This document shows positions 56,673-64,000 of a stretch of DNA of 64,000 nucleotides, piece after piece (the first letter of the stretch is position 1; each line of letters begins with the position of its first letter). Source of the stretch: Paludisphaera borealis (GTDB lineage: Bacteria > Planctomycetota > Planctomycetia > Isosphaerales > Isosphaeraceae). The notes beneath the pieces were generated by a model that saw only the letters and a program-made list of their open reading frames with translations, ran no database searches and was not told the origin of the DNA. Where the stretch lies: assembly GCF_001956985.1 (NCBI RefSeq), contig NZ_CP019082.1:3162001-3226000 (forward strand). The letters are read 5' to 3'. The translations under genes were made by a program, and so were the position numbers.

Positions 56673-57411
56673 GGTCGATGACCTCCATGACAAGTTCCGT
56701 GTAGGCCCGGGCGCCCCGAGCCCTCGGGGCGTAGTCGAGGACGCTCCGGCCGTGGCTGGGCGCCTCGCTGATATGCACGTCGCGGGGGATGAGCGACTCG
56801 AACACCGTCTCGTCGAAATACTGGCGGACCTCGCCGACGACCTCGTTGGCCAGGTCGAGAGCCGGGTCGTACATGGTCAGGACGATCCCGCCGATTTCGA
56901 GCCGGTGGTTGTCTCGCGCCTTGGTCTGCCGCGCCAGTTCGATGATCTGCGACAGACCTTCCATCGCGAAATACTCGCACTGGATCGGGATGTACAGCTC
57001 GGCCGAAGCCCCCAGGGCCGCCCGGGTGAGCTGGCCCAGGGAAGGCGGACAATCAAGGAAGACGTAGTCGAACCGGCTCAACTCGCCGGTGAGCTGCTGG
57101 CGCAACGTCGAAGCGCGCTGGCGGTTCGACGCCGACAGCGCATCGGCGTCGGCCAGGCTCTGCGACCCCGGCAGCACGAACAGGTTCGGCTGCGACGTCT
57201 CGGCCACCGTCTCGCTCAGCGGCTTGCCCGCGAGCAGCGGGTGCCGTTGCGCGGGTTCGACGCCCAGCCCACTGGTCGCGTTGCACTGGGGATCGACGTC
57301 GATCACCAGGGCCGTACGACCCGACTTGGCAAGACCGGCCGCGATGTTGATCGCGGTCGTCGTCTTCCCCACGCCCCCCTTCTGGTTGGCCACACTGATG
57401 ATCTTGGCCAT
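56665..57411 (-). CDS. parA: Chromosome partitioning ATPase ParA
   Basis: The 248-residue Walker-type ATPase drives chromosome segregation with ParB. It starts MAKIISVANQKGGVGKTTTA, with the deviant Walker A KGGVGKTT at 10-17, then DVDPQCNATSG and FDYVFLDCPPSLG for Walker A-prime and B. It is of the short, Soj-like type. It overlaps parB by eight bases and forms the parAB operon. A GGAGGAC lies 11 bases upstream of the ATG. Confidence 0.95.
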   Translation of the reverse strand: MAKIISVANQKGGVGKTTTAINIAAGLAKSGRTALVIDVDPQCNATSGLGVEPAQRHPLLAGKPLSETVAETSQPNLFVLPGSQSLADADALSASNRQRASTLRQQLTGELSRFDYVFLDCPPSLGQLTRAALGASAELYIPIQCEYFAMEGLSQIIELARQTKARDNHRLEIGGIVLTMYDPALDLANEVVGEVRQYFDETVFESLIPRDVHISEAPSHGRSVLDYAPRARGARAYTELVMEVIDRE

Positions 57412-57956
57412 GTCGTGACAACGTCCTCCGCGCAAGCCCCCGGGCAATCCTTCTGGCGTCATCATCGGCTGCTGCGCGCGGAAACTCGACCCGTCCCGCG
57501 CCGTCCCGAATCTTCTCGGACACTCCGCTCCAGGTCAGGCAAGCAAGGCAAAATCGGCCGGCTTCGACACGCATTCGAGACCCGCGCCGAACTTCGCAAC
57601 CTGCCGAGTCGCCCAGAGAGACCAACTCACCGCGACCCGCAGAGGTGTTCGGGACGAATGCCCGATCGGGCGTGCCCCGGATGGCGAAACGCCTTCCCTA
57701 CTCGGCCTCGTTACTAGGCGAGCATGCACGGAAGCGGGCGGTTGAACTCGCGCGAGGAATAGCGCGTAGCCGGATTTCGGATTGAAAACAGGCGGAAAAA
57801 GCTGGAGACGGCGGCCGCTTCGTCATTTTCTCTGATCTTGGCACCGGTCCTGCTCTTGGTGAAGAGCGATCCTTGTGGGCCGTCGTGCGTCCCACATCTC
57901 GGTCGAAGGTCGGCGAATGACCGATCTCGATCGTCCTCTTTGAAGAGACTCTCCCG
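57412..57956. other. Intergenic upstream of parA
   Basis: Holds the parA leader. No confident promoter or gene. GC content is normal for the window. Confidence 0.4.
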
Positions 57957-58139
57957 ATGGACCCAATGGTGGAAGTGTCGGCCCTCGAGATCCTGGTCTT
58001 TCCCATCTTCTGGGGAATGCTAGGTTGTTGCAGCCTGGGTGCGACAGCGCTCTTGTGTCTGAAGGCCCTGGAGCGACTGGCGAGCCGGATCGGTGGAAAA
58101 ACCTCAGCGATCCATGATTCGCGCCGCATCGGCCTCTAG
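57957..58139 (+). CDS. Possible small membrane protein
   Basis: A 60-residue frame with a hydrophobic segment (about residues 9-35, ALEILVFPIFWGMLGCCSLG) and a basic tail is the only candidate gene in this interval. It runs 36 bases into the 3' end of the opposite-strand nicotinate phosphoribosyltransferase gene, and its ribosome-binding site (GAAGAG) is weak, so it may not be expressed. Confidence 0.3.
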   Translation: MDPMVEVSALEILVFPIFWGMLGCCSLGATALLCLKALERLASRIGGKTSAIHDSRRIGL

Positions 58140-59462
58140 CGCATCGCTGTACGCCACCGGGTACGCGACGTCGGAGTCGAGCTTTCTCAACGCCTCGGGG
58201 AGCGCCGTGATCTGCGCCTTGCAGCGCTCGCGGATCGCTTCCAGCGACGGCGGCGGATCGACGAGGCGTCCTTGCCGGAGAACCGGGACGAGCAGCGCTT
58301 CACCGTCGGCCGGCGGCGGCTCGTCGGCTCGGGCGACGAGGTCGCCCACAAAGCGGCCGGCGGCGTCGCGACGACGGTATACCTGCTTCGCCATCGGGTA
58401 CGTCTTCTTCCCCGGCGCGAGCTTGTACCGCCCCCTGCCCTCCAGCTCGACGAGCTTGTAGACCATCGAGAGCGCCGGGCCGTCGCGCGAGGTGACCAGT
58501 TCGGTGCCGATCCCGTAGCCGTCGATCGGCGCGCCGGCGGCGACTAGCGCGGCAAGCTGGTTCTCGTCGACGTCGCCCGAGCCGAGGATCTTGACGTCCC
58601 GGCGGCCGTGCGCGTCGAGGATCGCCCGGGCCTGGCGTGAGAGGATCGCGAGATCGCCGCTGTCGATCCGGACGGCCGCCACCGGGGCGTCGAGCGTCGC
58701 GGCGTTGCGGACGCCTTCGAGCGTGTCGTAGGTGTCGACCAAGAGCGTCGTCGACGTCGGAAACGCGCGGGCGTAGGCGGCGAACGCCTCGCTCTCCGTA
58801 TCGAACGACTGGACCCAGGAATGGGCCATCGTGCCGACGCACGGGATGTTCAGCCGCCGGGCGGCTTCGACGTGGCTCGTCGCCTCGAAGCCGGCCAGGT
58901 ACGCCGCACGGGCCGCCAGCAGTCCGGCCTGCGGACCGTGCGCCCGCCGCGCGCCGAACTCGAACAGCGACCGGCCCTCGGCGGCGACGACCATCCGCGC
59001 CGCCTTCGACGCCACGAGCGTCGGATAGCCGAGCGACGCCAGCAAGAACGTCTCGACCCACTGCGCCTGGAGCAACGGGGCCGACACCCGGACCAGCGTC
59101 TCGCCCGGGAACACGACGGTCCCCTCGGGCGCCGCCCAGACGTCGCCTTTGAATCGAAGCTCGCGGAGCATCTCGAAGAACGAAGCCGGCCGCTCACGGA
59201 ACGCGGGCCACGCGCGGATCGCCTCGATCTGCTCGGCCGAGAAGGCCAATCGCATCAGGTCGCCGACCGCCTGCTCCAGCCCGGCGAACACCAGGTACGA
59301 GCGATTCGGCGGCATCCGGCGCACGAAGATCTCGAACGTCGCCGGCTCGCCGGCCATGCCGCTCGCGTGGTAGCCGGCCATCATCGTCAGCTCGTACAGG
59401 TCGGTGATCGTCCCCAGCGACTCGGAATCGGGCCAGAGCGAGATGGGGGGCTCGGGCGTCAT
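58104..59462 (-). CDS. pncB: Nicotinate phosphoribosyltransferase
   Basis: The 452-residue enzyme salvages nicotinate to nicotinate mononucleotide for NAD synthesis. The type II phosphoribosyltransferase pattern is visible: TDLYELTMMAGYH (16-33), FEFGARRAHGPQAG (about 167-180), a histidine in GTMAHSWVQSF, VRIDSGDLA and KLVELEGRGRYKL. The length is normal. Its ATG overlaps the stop of the mannosyltransferase gene (ATGA), so the two are in one operon, with the mannosyltransferase first. Confidence 0.93.
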   Translation of the reverse strand: MTPEPPISLWPDSESLGTITDLYELTMMAGYHASGMAGEPATFEIFVRRMPPNRSYLVFAGLEQAVGDLMRLAFSAEQIEAIRAWPAFRERPASFFEMLRELRFKGDVWAAPEGTVVFPGETLVRVSAPLLQAQWVETFLLASLGYPTLVASKAARMVVAAEGRSLFEFGARRAHGPQAGLLAARAAYLAGFEATSHVEAARRLNIPCVGTMAHSWVQSFDTESEAFAAYARAFPTSTTLLVDTYDTLEGVRNAATLDAPVAAVRIDSGDLAILSRQARAILDAHGRRDVKILGSGDVDENQLAALVAAGAPIDGYGIGTELVTSRDGPALSMVYKLVELEGRGRYKLAPGKKTYPMAKQVYRRRDAAGRFVGDLVARADEPPPADGEALLVPVLRQGRLVDPPPSLEAIRERCKAQITALPEALRKLDSDVAYPVAYSDALEADAARIMDR

Positions 59463-61162
59463 CGTTCGCCTCCACTTCTTCGGGGACGCAACAGCCAGAG
59501 CGGTGCCTCGGCATCGGCCGGCCGCGCCCGCCGGGCCGCGCCAGGATCGACGTCCAGCAAGGTCGGCAGGTTGAGGGACGTCGGGTACACGCCGACCTTC
59601 TCCCAGCGCTCAAGAAGTCGCGTGGACGTCGTCGCGAGATCGCCCGACTGACCGAGCTGAGCCAGGTCCACAAGAGCCCACGCGCCGTCGCGGGTTTCGC
59701 GCAGCAATCCATCAAGATCGGGCTCGATTCGAGCCTCCGCCCTGCCCCCTATATAGAAGGTTACCGGCGGCCGGACGAGGAGCCGCAGCTTTGGATTCTC
59801 CCTGGGCGAATCCCCAAGCGCCCGGGCGACGGCGTTCCGGAGCGAATCGGTCGGGGCCAGCAAGCCCATGCCCCGCTCGGCCAGGCTCGGCGTCCGCATC
59901 AGCACAAGCCCCTGAACCAGGGCCGCCAGCCCGCACGCGATCAGGACGCCGGAACGGAATCCGAAGCGTCCCATCGACTCGCCCTGAGGCGCGATCAGTC
60001 CGGCGATCGCGCCCGCTCCAGCGATCCAGCCCAGCGACTGGATCGGCAGCCAGAGCCGGGCGTAAGGATGATAGAACGGGGTCAGGATCGACAGTCCCAG
60101 CCAGGCGACGCCCAGAAGCCTCCGCCCGGGCGAGGCGTCGCGGCCCGGGAACACCAGCCAGCCGAGCCCGAGCCACCATAGGAAAGTCGGGGCGACGACG
60201 GCCACCGTCAGCATGGCGATGAAGACCAGACCGCGCCACGATCGCGTCCACGCTCTGGCATCAGGCCGCGCGAGGATCGCGCCGGCGATCGCCGGCAGCC
60301 AGGCCGCGAGGTTCCAGCCCCAGCCGCCCGAGAGCGCGCTCGCCTGTTCGAGCTGAAGCCGCCAGTGCCCGAACCACGAATCGAGCGAGCCGACGTATCC
60401 GCCATGGTGGGCCAGGAGCCCTCGATAGCCGCCGTGGTTCTCGACGAACGCGAACCAGGGGGCGTAGACCAGAGCGGAAGTCGCCGCCGCCAGCACGCCG
60501 AAGCCCCAGACCCGGCGCTGATAATCGGCCCCCCGACGCGACGGGTCGCAGACCGCGATCGCGACGGCCGAGAGCGGCACGACGGCGCCGAGGGTCCAAC
60601 CGCTGTACTTGAACAGTTGAGCCGCGCCAACGGCCACGCCCAGCGCGACGCCCGACGCCGCGCCAGGACGCTCCAGAAACCGCTGGGCGATGATCAACCC
60701 GACGAGCCAGACGAGCAAGAACGAGGCGTCAGTAAGCGCCATCCGGGAGAACGCCACGTGGAACCCGGAGAGGGCAGCCAGGGCCGCGGCCGGCGCGCCG
60801 GCCCCTGCCCCGAACGTCCGGCGGGCGAGCCAGGCCGATGCGGGCACGGCCAGCGCGCCGGTCGTCACCGAGACCAAGATCGCCGCGACGTCACTCGCGC
60901 CGAAGACCTTGTACGCCAACCCGACGAGGATCGGAAATCCCGGCGGCGCGTACGGGAAGATGACCGGATCGAGGCCCGCGAGTCCGCCGGGGCCGATCGC
61001 CCACAGGCCGGAGATCGCGTAAACGCCTTCATCGAAATGGACGAGCCCGAGCCGGCCCAGCGCCCAGATCCGGACCAGGGCGCCGATCACGGTCGCCACG
61101 GCGACGAACGCAACCTCGCGGCGAATCGATGGCGACAGGGTGAGTGGGGCCTTCCGGGTCAT
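59459..61162 (-). CDS. Polytopic GT39/ArnT-like glycosyltransferase
   Basis: The 567-residue membrane protein resembles the dolichyl-phosphate-mannose mannosyltransferase (GT-C) superfamily. The first extracytoplasmic loop has HFDEGVYA (about residues 46-53), where Asp-Glu is the usual catalytic pair. About ten membrane helices follow, then a soluble C-terminal region. It may transfer a polyprenyl-P-linked sugar to a protein or lipid; the GT2 synthase at 12094 could make the donor. ATG 61162 is followed in the operon by pncB. Family membership is clear; the acceptor is not. Confidence 0.85.
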   Translation of the reverse strand: MTRKAPLTLSPSIRREVAFVAVATVIGALVRIWALGRLGLVHFDEGVYAISGLWAIGPGGLAGLDPVIFPYAPPGFPILVGLAYKVFGASDVAAILVSVTTGALAVPASAWLARRTFGAGAGAPAAALAALSGFHVAFSRMALTDASFLLVWLVGLIIAQRFLERPGAASGVALGVAVGAAQLFKYSGWTLGAVVPLSAVAIAVCDPSRRGADYQRRVWGFGVLAAATSALVYAPWFAFVENHGGYRGLLAHHGGYVGSLDSWFGHWRLQLEQASALSGGWGWNLAAWLPAIAGAILARPDARAWTRSWRGLVFIAMLTVAVVAPTFLWWLGLGWLVFPGRDASPGRRLLGVAWLGLSILTPFYHPYARLWLPIQSLGWIAGAGAIAGLIAPQGESMGRFGFRSGVLIACGLAALVQGLVLMRTPSLAERGMGLLAPTDSLRNAVARALGDSPRENPKLRLLVRPPVTFYIGGRAEARIEPDLDGLLRETRDGAWALVDLAQLGQSGDLATTSTRLLERWEKVGVYPTSLNLPTLLDVDPGAARRARPADAEAPLWLLRPRRSGGER

Positions 61163-61233
61163 GGGGCACGATTCTACTAGAACGGCCCTGTCGACTCCTA
61201 GTCGGTGTCGGCGCAAGTCCACGTCACCGTTCC

Positions 61234-61249
61234 AGTTTCACGTGAAACC
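61234..61249. promoter_or_regulatory. parS-like partition site
   Basis: A perfect 14-base palindrome GTTTCACGTGAAAC at 61235-61248, the core of the conserved bacterial parS site (TGTTTCACGTGAAACA), with one mismatch at each end. It lies in an intergenic gap about 3.8 kb from parAB, as expected for a ParB-loading site. Confidence 0.85.
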
Positions 61250-61326
61250 GGGGGACGAAGCGCGGTCGGGCTTCTGGTATGATTCGTTCGTCCGCATCGG
61301 TCATCGGCGAATCACCAGGAGGAATC

Positions 61327-62283
61327 ATGGCCGTCACGATTTACACCGACCGCCGGATGATCGAGCACCGCGTGCCGCCGCGGCATCCCGAGCGGCCCGA
61401 ACGACTCGAGGCGATCCTGCGGCATCTGGAACGCACGGGCTTCATGGCCTCGTGCCCCATGGGCAAGGTCCGCGAGGCGACGGCCGACGAGCTTCGCCGC
61501 ATCCACTCAGCCGCGTACCTGGAGGAGCTGGAGGTGGTCGATCGCCGTGGCGGCGGCTCGATCGAGGCCGACACCTGGATGTCGGAGCAGTCGCTCCTTG
61601 CGGCCAGGCTGGCGGCGGGTGCCGGCGTCGAGGCCGTCGCCGAAGTGCTCGGCGGCCCGAACCGCCGCGCCCTGTGCCTGGTCCGGCCTCCTGGACACCA
61701 CGCGCTGCCAGCCCACGCGATGGGCTTCTGCATCTTCTCGAACGTCGCCCTCGCCGCCAAGGAAGCGATCGCCAAGCACGACGTCAACCGGCTCTTGATC
61801 GTCGACTTCGACGTTCACCACGGCAACGGCACGCAGGAGATCTTCTACGAGTCGCCGCAGGTCGGCTTCCTCTCGATCCACCGCCACCCGTTCTATCCCG
61901 GCACCGGGCTGAAGTCCGAGACCGGATCGGGTGAAGGACTCGGCCACGTCAAGAACATCCCCCTGCCCCACGGCACGCCGCGCGCCGAGTACCTCGCCGC
62001 GTTTCGCGCGGGTCTGCACGCCCTGGCTGACAAGATGAAGCCCGAGCTGGTGCTCATCAGCGCGGGGTTCGACGCCCACGCCGAAGATCCCGTGGGAGAC
62101 CTGGGATTGGAGGTCGAAGACTTCGACCTGCTCACGCGCGAGGTCGTGGCCGTCGCCGAGACCCACGCCCAGGGCCGGATCGTCAGCCTGCTGGAAGGAG
62201 GCTACAACGTGCCGATCCTCGCCGGGTGCACCGTCGCCCACCTGCACGCCCTCGGAGCCGAGCCGGCGAAGACGTCGCGGTGA
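61327..62283 (+). CDS. Histone-deacetylase-family hydrolase (acetoin-utilisation-like)
   Basis: The 318-residue zinc enzyme of the HDAC/AcuC/AphA family deacetylates proteins or polyamines. Visible signatures are RPPGHHA (His-His, about 120-126), VDFDVHHGNGTQE (zinc Asp and His), GFDAHAEDP (zinc Asp) and LLEGGYN near the end. ATG 61327 has an excellent AGGAGG five bases upstream. It is divergent from the mannosyltransferase gene, with parS in between. Its physiological substrate is unknown. Confidence 0.93.
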   Translation: MAVTIYTDRRMIEHRVPPRHPERPERLEAILRHLERTGFMASCPMGKVREATADELRRIHSAAYLEELEVVDRRGGGSIEADTWMSEQSLLAARLAAGAGVEAVAEVLGGPNRRALCLVRPPGHHALPAHAMGFCIFSNVALAAKEAIAKHDVNRLLIVDFDVHHGNGTQEIFYESPQVGFLSIHRHPFYPGTGLKSETGSGEGLGHVKNIPLPHGTPRAEYLAAFRAGLHALADKMKPELVLISAGFDAHAEDPVGDLGLEVEDFDLLTREVVAVAETHAQGRIVSLLEGGYNVPILAGCTVAHLHALGAEPAKTSR

Positions 62284-62284
62284 A

Positions 62285-62302
62285 GACCGACAGCTGTCGG
62301 TC
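62285..62302. terminator. Perfect 18-base palindrome after the HDAC-family gene
   Basis: GACCGACAGCTGTCGGTC starts two bases after the stop codon. Terminator or protein-binding site. Confidence 0.4.
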
Positions 62303-62321
62303 GGGAGGCCGTCGTGGAGTG

Positions 62322-62337
62322 GAGAGCCAGGGCTCTC
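62322..62337. terminator. Second inverted repeat after the HDAC-family gene
   Basis: GAGAGCC and GGCTCTC pair across two bases. Together with the preceding palindrome it may end transcription before the opposing tRNA-Glu gene. Confidence 0.35.
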
Positions 62338-62363
62338 GAACGGCCGGAAGGAAATTGAAAAAG

Positions 62364-62435
62364 TGACCCCGACGGGAGTCGAACCCGTGCTGCATGCGTG
62401 AAAGGCATGTGTCCTAACCACTAGACGACGGGGCC
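62364..62435 (-). tRNA. tRNA-Glu (anticodon TTC)
   Basis: Acceptor GGCCCCG/CGGGGTC pairs with one G-T; the anticodon stem CATGC/GCATG encloses CTTTCAC with anticodon TTC; the T arm ACGGGTTCGACTCCCGT is present. Discriminator A; CCA not encoded. Confidence 0.93.
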
Positions 62436-62621
62436 GTCGCTTCGTGCAGGGACTACTTTAAACAGTTCGGGGGTGGCGGGTCAACCCGAACACCGGACGG
62501 AACGTCGATTCGAAGTACCGGTTATGCGGCGCGGGGGTTGGACCGTTGAATCCGCGACGGCGACCGTGTAGCCTGTCGAACAGTCGGCCGACCGGGCGCA
62601 TATCGATGATGAGGTATCTCG

Positions 62622-63188
62622 ATGTCCAAGACGATCCTGATGATCACCGGCGACGCCGGCGAGGCGCTCGAGATCTTCTACCCGAAACATCGGCTTGAAG
62701 AGGAAGGCTGGCGCGTGGACGTCGCCGCCCTCGAAAAGGGCGCGATTCAGACAGTGATCCACGACTTCGAGCCGGGGTTCGCGACGTACACCGAGAAGCT
62801 CGGCTACCGGGTCGCGGCCGATCTCACGGTCGACGAGGTTCGGCCCGAATCCTACGACGCCCTGATCTTGCCCGGCGGCCGCGCGCCGGAGTACCTGCGC
62901 AACCGGCTCCGGGTGGTGGCGATCACGCGTCACTTTCTTGACGCAGGCAAACCGATCGCGGCGACGTGCCACGCGCCGCTGATCCTGGCGGCCGCGGGCT
63001 CTTTGCGCGGACGTACCTTGACCTGCTACCCCGAACTCGAACCCGACGTTCGTGTGGCGGGAGGCCTGTTCGTTAATCGCGAGGTCGTCATCGACGGCAA
63101 CCTGGTCACGGCGCGCGCATGGCCCGACAACGGCCCCTGGATGCGCGAGTTCGTTCGGTTGCTGAAATCGCCGGCGAAAGCCACCTGA
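62622..63188 (+). CDS. DJ-1/PfpI-family protein
   Basis: The 188-residue protein has the nucleophile elbow ATCHAP (Cys116), preceded by LILPGGRAPEYLR, and Glu14/Glu17 early on; these define the PfpI/YhbO-like branch (peptidase-like or glyoxalase/deglycase activity). The length is normal. ATG 62622 is preceded by GATGAGGT. It is monocistronic, convergent with csrA, and is likely part of stress defence. Confidence 0.9.
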   Translation: MSKTILMITGDAGEALEIFYPKHRLEEEGWRVDVAALEKGAIQTVIHDFEPGFATYTEKLGYRVAADLTVDEVRPESYDALILPGGRAPEYLRNRLRVVAITRHFLDAGKPIAATCHAPLILAAAGSLRGRTLTCYPELEPDVRVAGGLFVNREVVIDGNLVTARAWPDNGPWMREFVRLLKSPAKAT

Positions 63189-63278
63189 TCCTATCATCCA
63201 TCAGGCGGGCGACTCGTTGCGAAATCCTGGGGTCGACTCATTCGAGGCGAGACGAATCCGGAGACCGGCTCGACGCGC

Positions 63279-63482
63279 TCAGGGGTTGATTGCCTGGGTT
63301 CCCGGGTCGTGAGACCGGGCCTGATTCTGGATCGCTTCGTAAACCTCACGACGGTGAACCGTAACGTCTTTGGGGGCTTCGATTCCAAGCCTCACCTTGT
63401 CGCCACGGATTTCGATCACCGTAACCGTGATGTTGTCGCAGATTATGATGCTCTCGTTCTTCTTGCGGGAGAGAACCAGCAT
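63279..63482 (-). CDS. csrA: Carbon storage regulator CsrA
   Basis: The 67-residue RNA-binding regulator acts on mRNA leaders. It reads [20 protein letters not shown] and then [25 protein letters not shown], with the RNA-contacting Arg residues in LSRK and VHRREV. The ATG at 63482 is preceded by GAGAGGAG at six bases. An additional short tail follows the core. A longer upstream start (63524) is not needed. Confidence 0.94.
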   Translation of the reverse strand: MLVLSRKKNESIIICDNITVTVIEIRGDKVRLGIEAPKDVTVHRREVYEAIQNQARSHDPGTQAINP

Positions 63483-63599
63483 CGCCGCTCCTCTCTGGTG
63501 CCCATCGCGCACAGCGCGAACCATCCCATGTCAGGACCAGAACGTCCAATTAGAAAGACGATTGCGTGGTTACACCAAGCTCCATCCTTCGTTAGTAGA

Positions 63600-63627
63600 A
63601 CTTTACAAGCAGAAAATGGGTGGTCAA
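63600..63627 (-). promoter_or_regulatory. Candidate promoter of csrA
   Basis: On the minus strand: TTGACC (63622-63627), 16-base spacer, TAAAGT (63600-63605), about 120 bases upstream of csrA in an AT-rich stretch. Confidence 0.35.
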
Positions 63628-63735
63628 GGGGACGGGGGAATTTTCCTCATGGTTGGTAAAGACCAACAGACGCTTGACGTCCCCCGCCCTGGTCGGGAGG
63701 GACTCTTCATCGCCAATCGTCGCAGCCGAAACGGC

Positions 63736-64000
63736 TTAGTGATCGCCCGAGGCGGTGTAGCGGCGATACAGGTGGCCCAGGCCGAGGTCGTAGATCTCGG
63801 CCTCGACGTCGGCTTCGTCGGTGGGATGGATGGTCTCTTTCAACTCGACGATCAAGAGCTCGATGAATTTGGCGCGGGCACGCTGGAGATTCTTGCGGAA
63901 CGCCTCCGGGGTCACCGGGGAGCCGATGATCTGGCCGAGCTTCTCGGTGATGTCGTCGATCGACGCCTTGGGAAAATCGCGGCGGAGCTGAAGGACGCTG
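63736..64000 (-). CDS. C-terminal end of an unidentified protein (5' end outside window)
   Basis: An open frame runs from the right edge to TAA at 63736-63738, giving 87 residues. They read SVLQLRRDFPKASIDDITEKL, then TPEAFRKNLQRARAKFIELL and an acidic tail ending YRRYTASGDH. The pattern of a helical pair followed by AFRKNLQRAR-AKF resembles the C-terminal region of planctomycete sigma-70-like proteins, but the identification is tentative. It lies upstream of csrA on the same strand. Confidence 0.55.
   Translation of the reverse strand, partial: SVLQLRRDFPKASIDDITEKLGQIIGSPVTPEAFRKNLQRARAKFIELLIVELKETIHPTDEADVEAEIYDLGLGHLYRRYTASGDH

Overview
The window reads as a stretch of chromosome from a planctomycete of the family Isosphaeraceae (Paludisphaera/Singulisphaera-like). 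This is inferred from content: uniformly high GC, a DUF1559 prepilin-like protein followed by a small lipoprotein, a PEP-CTERM protein, a PhoPQ-activated-type secreted hydrolase, many exported redox and hydrolase proteins with Sec or Tat signals, a Ser/Thr kinase, and clusters of a TTGG-TTCG-TCG repeat that I associate with this family. No species can be named from the sequence alone.

Layout. 1-6.2 kb: an MlaE-type permease (cut by the left edge) divergent from an extended rhomboid protease, then a secreted PqaA-like hydrolase, a fatty-acid desaturase and a membrane protein. 6.2-7.3 kb: a small low-GC island with an orphan zinc-ribbon gene and operator-like repeats, flanked by two copies of the asnB 3' end. 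7.3-13 kb: asparagine synthetase, Tat-exported dienelactone hydrolase, a membrane zinc peptidase, and a glycosyltransferase/exported methyltransferase operon. 13-14.3 kb: repeat cluster A and a 71-residue coiled-coil protein. 14.4-22.7 kb: secreted esterases, an NHL-repeat protein, a Cys-Tyr-repeat protein and an HTTM-DCC membrane operon. 22.7-26.0 kb: an accessory zone with repeat cluster B, TfoX-like and PEP-CTERM genes, a decayed IS3 transposase and a broken methyltransferase, with copies of a second short repeat at its junctions.

26-40.8 kb: FAD oxidoreductase, tRNA-Leu, TlpA-like protein, M16 peptidase, ferredoxin, an isolated nuoL-nuoM pair, glycosylasparaginase, and the DUF1559/lipoprotein pair. 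40.9-52.7 kb: dnaE, an orphan Phd-like antitoxin, a membrane Ser/Thr kinase, glucan phosphorylase, a double thioredoxin-fold protein, a VOC protein and a CoA-binding protein. 52.9-64 kb: deoC and rpiA (convergent), tRNA-Pro, a degenerate histidine-kinase-like protein, parA-parB, nicotinate phosphoribosyltransferase with a GT39-type mannosyltransferase, a parS-like palindrome, a histone-deacetylase-family hydrolase, tRNA-Glu, a DJ-1/PfpI protein, csrA and the 3' end of another gene.

How the genes fit together. parAB plus a parS-like site about 4 kb away suggests the segregation centre, and probably the replication origin, is close. nuoL-nuoM would supply two proton-pumping subunits to a complex I encoded elsewhere. 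deoC and rpiA feed pentose phosphates and pncB serves NAD salvage. Most remaining genes are exported hydrolases and redox proteins of the envelope. The most unusual features are the two paralogous repeat clusters with matching ends, the short repeat found at gene-fragment junctions, the Ile/Asn coiled-coil peptide, and the asnB-flanked island. No CRISPR array, rRNA or intact mobile element was seen.
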